Assembly (NCBI GenBank): GCA_900769975.1
Contig: CAAGIR010000138.1
Span: 1 to 5,806 of the forward strand
Length of the DNA: 5,806 bases
DNA from: Spirochaetia bacterium
Lineage (GTDB): Bacteria; Spirochaetota; Spirochaetia; Treponematales; Treponemataceae
Direction of reading: 5' to 3'
The notes beneath the pieces are model-generated. The model was given only the letters and a program-made list of their open reading frames with translations. It searched no databases and was not told the origin of the DNA. The position numbers and the translations under genes are program-made. Positions 1 to 4,444 of this stretch are shown here, in pieces; positions within the stretch are counted from its first letter, which is position 1; each line of letters opens with the position of its first letter.

Positions 1-297
1 GCAAAACGGGCTTCGGCATTCCAGGCTGGAAAACAGATGTTCGGTGATGCAGCTTATAAGGCTTTTACTGGAAGAGATAGAAATCACGGAGCAGATGGAG
101 CTTTAAAAGTCGGGCAAATGTTTGAATTTGCTCCAGGACAATACAGACAGGCGACTGTTGGAGACGTTCAAAAAGCAAACGCTGAAAGAGCAGAAAAAAT
201 GTCTAAAGACTGGACTGACCAGGCAATTGCAAATCCTAAATATCAAAATAACAGGGAAAGGCCAATTTCTTTGGAAATGCCTGAACCTGGAAGATAA
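1..297 (+). CDS. trbL: TrbL/VirB6-like conjugal transfer protein, C-terminal 98 residues (partial)
   Basis: This frame is open from the first base of the window and ends with TAA at 295-297, so only the last 98 residues of a longer protein are visible. An internal Met at base 37 is not the start, because the frame continues upstream (AKRASAFQAGKQ). The visible part is hydrophilic, with no membrane segment, and is rich in Ala, Lys, Gln and Glu, ending in EMPEPGR. That fits the cytoplasmic or periplasmic tail that follows the membrane helices in TrbL/VirB6 proteins, which are polytopic inner-membrane subunits of the T4SS channel. The main support is position: in Ti-type trb clusters trbL directly precedes trbF, and trbF-trbG-trbI follow here on the same strand. 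No catalytic motif exists to confirm it. Another T4SS protein in this slot is possible, so the name rests mostly on synteny. Confidence 0.6.
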   Translation, partial: AKRASAFQAGKQMFGDAAYKAFTGRDRNHGADGALKVGQMFEFAPGQYRQATVGDVQKANAERAEKMSKDWTDQAIANPKYQNNRERPISLEMPEPGR

Positions 298-309
298 TTT
301 AAAATATTT

Positions 310-345
310 AAGGCTACCATTTTTCGGTAGCCTTTATTTTATCTT
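310..345 (+). terminator. Intrinsic terminator after trbL
   Basis: A perfect 9-bp stem, AAGGCTACC (310-318) with GGTAGCCTT (326-334), closes a 7-base loop and is followed by the T-rich run TATTTTATCTT. It begins 13 bases after the trbL stop. On the minus strand the same hairpin is followed by AAATATTTT, a weaker tail, so it may also end the leftward transcript of the cassette. Its T-tract overlaps the last codons of the minus-strand gene ending at 339. Confidence 0.85.
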
Positions 346-521
346 GAATATGAATACTCAGGTTCCTGTTTTTTAATTGGTTTTGGACGTTTTACTAATA
401 ATTGGGAACCTGTTGGTTGCCCTATAACTTCCCAGCCTTTTTCACCAGCTTGATTAAGTGTATTTTCATCCGCAGCTATATATTTATATTCCCACTGTGT
501 AATCTGATTGTTGCCGTCCAT
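339..521 (-). CDS. Small DUF4177-like protein (60 aa)
   Basis: The 60-residue protein has the layout of DUF4177 domains: an N-terminal WEYK strand (residues 10-13), a helix ending in the motif GEKGWEVIG (about residues 27-35), then a strand LLVKRPK. DUF4177 proteins are small and of unknown biochemical role, often found on phages and mobile elements. There is no signal peptide or membrane segment, so it should be cytoplasmic. The start is supported by GGAGG (529-533) with 7 bases to ATG. It has its own promoter (567-595), a near copy of the one driving the toxin-antitoxin pair, and lies 85 bases downstream of the toxin stop with no terminator seen between. Read-through from the toxin is therefore also possible. 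The basic, Pro-rich tail (KPIKKQEPEYSYSR) lies beyond the usual domain. Function is unknown; the family assignment rests on the pattern only. Confidence 0.7.
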   Translation of the reverse strand: MDGNNQITQWEYKYIAADENTLNQAGEKGWEVIGQPTGSQLLVKRPKPIKKQEPEYSYSR

Positions 522-528
522 AGTTTTT

Positions 529-533
529 CCTCC
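529..533 (-). promoter_or_regulatory. Ribosome binding site of the DUF4177-like gene
   Basis: The minus strand reads GGAGG 7 bases ahead of the ATG at 521-519. It is a strong Shine-Dalgarno match that fixes the start of this short gene. Confidence 0.8.
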
Positions 534-552
534 GCTAAATGCCTGTAGTTTT

Positions 553-601
553 GCAATTACACTCTAACTATAAAGCATACCGGTGGATTTGTAAAGTGGG
601 G
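553..601 (-). repeat. Promoter-operator direct repeat, copy A
   Basis: This 49-base block aligns without gaps to 1647-1695 with 40 identical positions. The strongest conservation is in the -35 side (a run of 15 identical bases, 587-601), the -10 side (TATAAAGCAT on the plus strand, 569-578) and AATTACACT (555-563). The variable bases fall mainly in the promoter spacer, which suggests that the promoter and operator function has been kept. The block begins 6 bases downstream of the toxin stop codon. Confidence 0.8.
567..595 (-). promoter_or_regulatory. Promoter of the DUF4177-like gene
   Basis: Read on the minus strand, a -35 box TTTACA (595-590) and a -10 box TATAGT (572-567) are separated by exactly 17 bases. 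The expected transcript start is near 560, inside a GTGTAATT element (562-555) that could serve as an operator. The whole block is repeated in front of the toxin-antitoxin operon at 1647-1695. Confidence 0.7.
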
Positions 602-606
602 AGAAA

Positions 607-1368
607 TCAACTGATAGTTTTTTCTGAAATCTCTTTTTCAATATCTTTATTATGGTCTATTTTTTTCTTTCCAAAGCATAAACTGTTTGGTCCTTGTGTA
701 ATCATATCATAGGCAATTCTTTCAATCTGATTTTTCAACTGCTTTGTGGAAGGTTTGTTAATCCAGCGGATTTTTTCAAATGCAGAATCATCATAGCTTT
801 TAAAAATTTCTACGACTTCTTTAAGATCGATTCCACCTTCTTTTTGCTCGGCTTCATTGATTATATCTCTCCAGTTGAAACAATAATTTTTTGCAATCTC
901 ACAAATATCAACAATATCTTTTATGGAAAGTCTGTACAAAGCTGTATATTTGTTTGAAAGAATATTTCTGATTGAATCCGTCTGGTAGTAAACAGGAGTT
1001 TCTTTTATTGAACCAAAGTGTACATCAATATCATTAACAAAATCTATTTTAAGTCCATTTTTATTCAGACCATTAATGCTTTTATTAATGTAAATTCTTG
1101 AAAAACTATCTGACGATGAGGGTTCTATTTCTACTGAAAGCCCTGTTTCTTTAAGTTTATTGATAACTAGTTCCGTATACGCAAGAAAATTGTTGTCTGC
1201 ATTTACAAACAGATCTAAATCATCTGAATAACGATGATTAAAATACCCTCTGCTTAGTGCGGTTCCGCCTGTTAAATAAAAGGGTAGATTTAAACTTTTC
1301 AAGGTCTTCAGGACTTCGTTTTGTGTAGGATAAAGTTTTGTTTCGTAATAAGTTGAATATTCCATCAT
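607..1368 (-). CDS. AbiEii/AbiGii-family nucleotidyltransferase toxin
   Basis: This 253-residue protein carries the signature of AbiEii-type toxins of the DNA polymerase beta-like nucleotidyltransferase fold. The motif YLTGGTALSRGY (residues 31-42) is followed by SDDLDLF (48-54), giving the GG[T/S] and DxD (D50, D52) active-site elements. A likely third acidic residue is D109 in LKIDF. The later block NKYTALYRLSIKDIVDI (139-155), with K140, D151 and D154, matches the conserved downstream region of the family. Characterised AbiE-type toxins transfer nucleotides to RNA targets and cause growth arrest, which can abort phage infection or stabilise a replicon. All catalytic positions look intact. 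AAGGGA (1379-1374) lies 5 bases ahead of a double ATG, supporting the start and coupling to the upstream gene, which it overlaps by 131 bases. It is AT-rich: bases 841-900 and 1081-1140 hold 19 and 17 G+C per 60. The substrate is unknown. Confidence 0.88.
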   Translation of the reverse strand: MMEYSTYYETKLYPTQNEVLKTLKSLNLPFYLTGGTALSRGYFNHRYSDDLDLFVNADNNFLAYTELVINKLKETGLSVEIEPSSSDSFSRIYINKSINGLNKNGLKIDFVNDIDVHFGSIKETPVYYQTDSIRNILSNKYTALYRLSIKDIVDICEIAKNYCFNWRDIINEAEQKEGGIDLKEVVEIFKSYDDSAFEKIRWINKPSTKQLKNQIERIAYDMITQGPNSLCFGKKKIDHNKDIEKEISEKTIS

Positions 1369-1618
1369 ACTGTTCCCTTATTTTATTTGAAAACAATCCT
1401 TTTCTGATTTTATCTGTATAAAGATTGTTGCATTCTTCCAGGCCCCACAAAGAAACTAGTTCCTGCCATGTAAAAGTTTCCAAACTTTTGATATAAAGTG
1501 AAAGTCTTTGATTTGAAAAATCGTTTTTTTTGTTGATAAGAGAAAGAAGCTCTTTTTCTGAGTAATTGTAATCCCAATTAATTTTACTGAGTAGTTTTGA
1601 AATATTTTCAGTAATCAT
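1238..1618 (-). CDS. Probable antitoxin partner of the AbiEii-like toxin (126 aa, unfamiliar family)
   Basis: The start chosen is the ATG at 1618-1616, because AAGGAA (1632-1627) lies 8 bases upstream and the promoter at 1689-1661 would start the transcript just before it. A longer in-frame reading to 1780 runs through the promoter and is unlikely. The 126-residue product is predicted mostly helical, with INWDYNYSEKELLSLI, a central TWQELVSLWGL and KIREQYDGIFNLL. Small proteins of this general shape precede AbiEii toxins in other genomes and are presumed antitoxins. I see no obvious N-terminal winged helix of classical AbiEi, and at about half the length of AbiEi it is probably a different class. 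It contains no histidine, so a HEPN RX4-6H site is absent. From about residue 84 on, the sequence overlaps the toxin gene in another frame, and the basic tail NRRNRTKQRVF may not be conserved. The antitoxin role is inferred from gene order. Confidence 0.65.
   Translation of the reverse strand: MITENISKLLSKINWDYNYSEKELLSLINKKNDFSNQRLSLYIKSLETFTWQELVSLWGLEECNNLYTDKIRKGLFSNKIREQYDGIFNLLRNKTLSYTKRSPEDLEKFKSTLLFNRRNRTKQRVF
1374..1379 (-). promoter_or_regulatory. Ribosome binding site of the toxin, inside the antitoxin gene
   Basis: The minus strand reads AAGGGA 5 bases before ATGATG. It lies within the antitoxin reading frame (codons for IREQ), so toxin translation is probably coupled to antitoxin translation. 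It also decides the toxin start. Confidence 0.65.
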
Positions 1619-1626
1619 ATTAGCGC

Positions 1627-1632
1627 TTCCTT
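1627..1632 (-). promoter_or_regulatory. Ribosome binding site that decides the antitoxin start
   Basis: The minus strand reads AAGGAA, 8 bases before the ATG at 1618. The alternative upstream starts in the same frame have no such site and lie upstream of or within the promoter. Confidence 0.6.
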
Positions 1633-1656
1633 TGCAATTACTATTTGTAATTACAC
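1632..1656. promoter_or_regulatory. Operator-like palindrome and tandem half-sites in the toxin-antitoxin leader
   Basis: TGTAATTACA (1646-1655) is a perfect 10-base palindrome at the predicted transcript start. A second near copy, TTGCAATTAC (1632-1641), lies 13 bases away in the same register, a little over one helical turn. Copy A has one matching element, TTGCAATTACAC (551-562). This layout is typical of an autoregulatory operator; the protein that binds it is not identified. Confidence 0.5.
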
Positions 1657-1695
1657 TTTTAATATAAAGCATGTTTGGGGATTTGTAAAGTGGGG
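1647..1695 (-). repeat. Promoter-operator direct repeat, copy B
   Basis: This is the partner of 553-601, in the same orientation, with 40 of 49 bases identical. The two copies flank the toxin-antitoxin pair, so the unit looks like a promoter-plus-genes module repeated twice in tandem. Confidence 0.8.
1661..1689 (-). promoter_or_regulatory. Promoter of the toxin-antitoxin operon
   Basis: On the minus strand, TTTACA (1689-1684) and TATATT (1666-1661) are separated by exactly 17 bases. The expected start of transcription is near 1654, within the palindrome TGTAATTACA, about 36 bases ahead of the antitoxin ATG. Confidence 0.72.
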
Positions 1696-1768
1696 TTTTT
1701 GTATACACCCACATTATCAAGAATATTTCGTCCCAATTCTGTATTAAACGTACCAAGAAATGTAAATA

Positions 1769-1797
1769 TTGACAATACAACTATTTTATTTTACACT
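1769..1797 (+). promoter_or_regulatory. Promoter of the trbF-trbG-orf-trbI operon
   Basis: A perfect -35 box TTGACA (1769-1774) and a -10 box TACACT (1792-1797, four of six consensus bases) are 17 bases apart. Transcription would start near 1804, some 26 bases ahead of the trbF ATG. It is divergent from the antitoxin promoter, with the two -35 boxes about 80 bases apart. A promoter is needed here because the terminator at 310-345 would cut off transcription coming from trbL. Confidence 0.7.
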
Positions 1798-1803
1798 ATC
1801 TTA

Positions 1804-1811
1804 AATTACAC
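1804..1811 (+). promoter_or_regulatory. Third AATTACAC element, at the trbF transcript start
   Basis: AATTACAC at 1804-1811 matches bases 555-562 and 1649-1656, and again coincides with the predicted transcript start. A shorter TTACAC (1791-1796) overlaps the -10 box. It is a possible shared operator, but the motif is only eight bases and AT-rich, so chance occurrence is possible. Confidence 0.35.
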
Positions 1812-1829
1812 TTTTTTTTAAGGTGGTAT

Positions 1830-2570
1830 ATGTCAAATTCCAATACAAAAACATATTTTTCTGACGGGGACCCTTCTCCAACTCCATTCAATTCTTTTAG
1901 TAAAAAGAAGTCTAACGGTAAACCGGGCTTTAATCAGGAAATGGTAGCAGCTGCTGATACCATTCAAGGGCTTTCTCAAAAAAATGCAAGGATGTGGCAG
2001 ATTATAGCCCTTGTTTCCCTTTCATCTTTTTTTATTTCTCTTGGCATCTGTTTTTATGCAGTGAGGCTTCCTAAAACGGTTCCTGTAATTGTTACGGTAG
2101 ACAGCAATGGTAACGCTTCTTATGTCGGTAAGGTTGATTCCTCATACTGGGGAAAATCAAACATCCCGGAGCATCACAAAACCTCACAGGTTTTGAAGCT
2201 CATAACAAACATGTATACCTGGTCAAGTGATGCCAACGCACAGTATATTTTCCAGAAGGAATGTGAGAACATCTGTCAGGGTGCGGCAGTAAATCAGCTT
2301 GATGCTTTCTTTATTCAAAACAATCCTTATGAATGGACCGGTATAAAAACTCAGTCTGTAAAAATTGATGCGCCATTAAAACAGACTTCAAATACTTATG
2401 TCGTTTACTATGATGTCCTTACTTACCAGCAGGGCCGCCTGGTTCAGACAAGGCGTTTTTCCGCCCTTGTTACTTTGGGATATTTTGAAGTAACAGAATT
2501 AACAAAAAATCTGAATCCTCTTGGCGTTTATGTAACTTCATTCGACATTCAGCCGGTTGCAAATCAATAA
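1830..2570 (+). CDS. trbF: TrbF/VirB8-family T4SS inner-membrane protein
   Basis: This 246-residue protein has the bitopic VirB8 plan. A cytoplasmic N-terminus of about 55 residues is followed by one membrane helix (about 57-79, IIALVSLSSFFISLGICFYA) and a periplasmic domain. The periplasmic part shows the VirB8/TrbF features LPKTVPVIVTVD just after the helix, YDVLTY and RRFSALVTLGY strands, and the C-terminal NPLGVYV motif (N229, P230, G232) that marks the family. VirB8 proteins assemble in the periplasm and nucleate the T4SS core, contacting VirB9 and VirB10. Length is normal for TrbF. AAGGTGG (1820-1826) precedes the ATG closely. It is the first gene of an operon with its own promoter at 1769-1797; trbG starts 20 bases downstream. 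Confidence 0.9.
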   Translation: MSNSNTKTYFSDGDPSPTPFNSFSKKKSNGKPGFNQEMVAAADTIQGLSQKNARMWQIIALVSLSSFFISLGICFYAVRLPKTVPVIVTVDSNGNASYVGKVDSSYWGKSNIPEHHKTSQVLKLITNMYTWSSDANAQYIFQKECENICQGAAVNQLDAFFIQNNPYEWTGIKTQSVKIDAPLKQTSNTYVVYYDVLTYQQGRLVQTRRFSALVTLGYFEVTELTKNLNPLGVYVTSFDIQPVANQ

Positions 2571-2576
2571 AATAAT

Positions 2577-2581
2577 AGGAG
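2577..2581 (+). promoter_or_regulatory. Ribosome binding site of trbG
   Basis: AGGAG lies in the short trbF-trbG gap, 9 bases before the ATG at 2591, and supports the start that places the lipoprotein signal at the N-terminus. Confidence 0.75.
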
Positions 2582-2590
2582 TAAAATCGT

Positions 2591-3808
2591 ATGAAAAAGT
2601 TCGTTAAATTGATGTTTTGCATTATAAGTGTAATTAGCATTAGTTCTTGTCAAACCGTAGACTTTGATAAGCTTGGAACAGAAAACGAAAAGGAAGAAAA
2701 GGTTTATTCAAATCAGGAAAAGGAGTTTTCTGCAAATTATGACGAGGTTCAAGAATATCTTATTCAGGAACAGCTTAAGGAAATTGATATACCGAAAACT
2801 GTCGTTTATGTAGAAAAGCCTGTCTATTATCCTGCAGGAGAAAGCGCAAAATCTGACAGGCCTGAAAAATCCGGCAAGGATGCTGCTAAAGCCTCTACCG
2901 ATGAAGCTCTGCAGGTTCCTTCGCAATGGACTGGCGGAACGATGTATTATGACTTTGATGCAGATTTTACCTATGAAATCTACTGTCAGCCTTACCGGGT
3001 CACCGACTTGATTTTAGAGCCTGGCGAGCAGGTAATTGAAATGCCTTTTCTGTCTGAAGAAAAAGTATGGGAAATCGGAGCCGGAGTTTCAAGAAACGGA
3101 AATATTGATACCCAGCACTTTTTCTTAAAGCCCGCATATTCTGGCCTTATCACTTCTTTTATCATTATTACAGACAAAAGGGTTTATCACCTTCTCCTAA
3201 AATCTTACAAAGACGTTTATATGACGCAGGTAAAATGGAAGTACCCGAACACAATGCCTTTCAACTTAAAGACAGATGCTATGAATGAACGCATTAACAA
3301 AATGTCAAAGGAAACTACGGCGGTTGATCCTGCCTACCTTTCATTTGATTATAAAATGAGCTATTCGGTATTCAAGAAACCATACTGGCTTCCGACTAGG
3401 GTTTATGATGACGGTAAACATACATACATTGTAATGAACGAAACCGTACTTCACATGACCAGCCCTGTCCTTTTCAATCATAAGGATGAAAGAATTAACT
3501 ATTCCGTAAACAAGAACCTTATCGTTATAAACGAGCTGATTGAAAAAGTTACAATGCGTGTGGGCAAAGAAAAAGTAACCATCAAGAAAAAGTATTATAA
3601 GGAACCCAAAAAAGTAAAGGTTGAAGAAACTGAGGAAGAAATTGAGCTTGAAGACAAAAATGCTTCTCTTCCTCCTCCGAACAAGAATAATTCTTTCATG
3701 CAGACTTACAATTCTAAATTACAAAAAGAAACGACACTTCATTCTGACAACATTGTCCTTGAATACAAAATTGATGAAAGCAAGGAAGAAAAGCAGGAGG
3801 GAAAATAA
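2591..3808 (+). CDS. trbG: TrbG/VirB9/CagX-family outer-membrane core protein, predicted lipoprotein
   Basis: The 405-residue protein begins with a lysine-rich signal (MKKFVKLMFC) and a hydrophobic stretch ending in ISSC, with Cys20 as probable lipidation site. An acidic, charged region (21-110) follows. The VirB9 N-terminal domain spans about 116-219: MYYDFDADFTYEIYCQPYRV, TDLILEPGEQV (138-148), VWEIGAG (159-165), LKPAYSGLITSFIIITDKRVYHL and VKWKYP. The C-terminal VirB9 domain spans about 247-336: YWLPTRVYDDGKHTYI (265-280) and MRVGKEKVTIKKKYY. VirB9 proteins form the outer ring of the core complex with VirB10 and VirB7. Here the protein carries its own lipid anchor and no separate TrbH/VirB7 lipoprotein follows. 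A charged tail of about 65 residues (KVEETEEEIELED and onward) is longer than usual. The next gene starts directly after the stop codon. Confidence 0.9.
   Translation: MKKFVKLMFCIISVISISSCQTVDFDKLGTENEKEEKVYSNQEKEFSANYDEVQEYLIQEQLKEIDIPKTVVYVEKPVYYPAGESAKSDRPEKSGKDAAKASTDEALQVPSQWTGGTMYYDFDADFTYEIYCQPYRVTDLILEPGEQVIEMPFLSEEKVWEIGAGVSRNGNIDTQHFFLKPAYSGLITSFIIITDKRVYHLLLKSYKDVYMTQVKWKYPNTMPFNLKTDAMNERINKMSKETTAVDPAYLSFDYKMSYSVFKKPYWLPTRVYDDGKHTYIVMNETVLHMTSPVLFNHKDERINYSVNKNLIVINELIEKVTMRVGKEKVTIKKKYYKEPKKVKVEETEEEIELEDKNASLPPPNKNNSFMQTYNSKLQKETTLHSDNIVLEYKIDESKEEKQEGK
3795..3800 (+). promoter_or_regulatory. Ribosome binding site of the membrane-protein gene, inside the trbG end
   Basis: AGGAGG, a full consensus, is embedded in the last codons of trbG and lies 8 bases ahead of the ATG at 3809. 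It confirms this start and points to coupled translation. Confidence 0.8.
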
Positions 3809-4444
3809 ATGGGACTTTTTAACTGGTTAAACAGGAACAGGATAAATCCTTCTGACAAAAAACAAAAATGGGAAGATACAGATGAAGGTAAAGACTTCAT
3901 GGAAAGATATAAGGCAAGCCTGGAAAAACGTAAGCTTTTGAAAGAAGAATGGGAAAGAACTACACCGCCTGAGAAAAAAGAACAGGTAAAGCTTTTTCAG
4001 GTTATTTTTCCGATTTTCTTTTTAGGATATGTTGCGGCTTTGTTCTGGGGTTTCAAGACAAATAAAGAACTTATGGTTCTTGCCTGTACATGCTGTATAT
4101 CTTTGATAAGCCTTGTTCTTTTTTTTATAAAGCCAAAGTTTGTAAAATATCCCAACTGCTTTATGATGCCTGTCATTGCATTCGGCTGTGCGGCAGTGAT
4201 TTATGTTTATCTTGGCTTGGAGTTTGGCTTTAACTACAAGACCAGAGGAAAAGAAAAGGTCGATATTTTCTATGAAAAAAATGAAACTGATGAAATTGAA
4301 AGGACTTTGAATGAAAGAAAAGAACTTTCTATGAAAGAATTTGAAAATCTTGATTATTCAAAATTTCTTGCAGTCAACAAAATAGAAAAAAAGTGGGAGC
4401 CAAAGGCAGATTGCCTGAACCACTGGGGAAATATTTATGATTAA
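3809..4444 (+). CDS. Unrecognised three-helix membrane protein in the trbH position
   Basis: I do not recognise this 211-residue protein. It has a hydrophilic, mostly charged N-terminus (1-60, with MERYKASLEKRKLLKEEWER likely helical). Three predicted membrane helices follow at about 62-81, 88-107 and 117-138. A charged C-terminal part (139-211) ends in DCLNHWGNIYD. There is no signal peptide or lipobox, and Cys residues cluster in the second helix (CTCC). Its ATG directly follows the trbG TAA and its last eight bases overlap trbI, so it is firmly part of the T4SS operon. In Ti-type clusters this slot holds trbH, a small lipoprotein; this protein is neither small nor lipidated. It may be an inner-membrane accessory of the channel, perhaps holding TrbI or TrbF, but that is inference from position alone. 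Confidence 0.85.
   Translation: MGLFNWLNRNRINPSDKKQKWEDTDEGKDFMERYKASLEKRKLLKEEWERTTPPEKKEQVKLFQVIFPIFFLGYVAALFWGFKTNKELMVLACTCCISLISLVLFFIKPKFVKYPNCFMMPVIAFGCAAVIYVYLGLEFGFNYKTRGKEKVDIFYEKNETDEIERTLNERKELSMKEFENLDYSKFLAVNKIEKKWEPKADCLNHWGNIYD
4425..4430 (+). promoter_or_regulatory. Ribosome binding site of trbI
   Basis: GGGGAA lies 6 bases before the ATG at 4437, within the end of the upstream gene. It supports a trbI start that overlaps the upstream stop by eight bases. Confidence 0.6.

Noticed and set aside
122..376. Plus-strand reading frame overlapping the end of trbL and the terminator
   Set aside because: It is out of frame with trbL, crosses the terminator hairpin and has no ribosome binding site; it is a shadow.
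553..601. Integron attC recombination site (treponemal chromosomal integrons are known)
   Set aside because: I could not find paired RYYYAAC and GTTRRRY core sites with the needed inverted repeats; the conserved positions match promoter boxes instead.
1238..1618. HEPN partner of a minimal nucleotidyltransferase (HEPN-MNT system)
   Set aside because: The protein has no histidine, so the RX4-6H motif is missing, and the nucleotidyltransferase is of AbiEii size and motif layout, not a minimal one.
1619..1780. Longer form of the antitoxin gene starting at 1780
   Set aside because: The extra 54 codons run through the -35 and -10 boxes and the operator, and no ribosome binding site is seen at 1780; the ATG at 1618 has one at the right spacing.
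1659..1790. Minus-strand stretch reading FLGTFNTELGRNILDNVG, possible remnant of a coding gene
   Set aside because: It looks faintly protein-like but has no start codon, no ribosome binding site, is bounded by stops after about 43 codons and overlaps the promoters.
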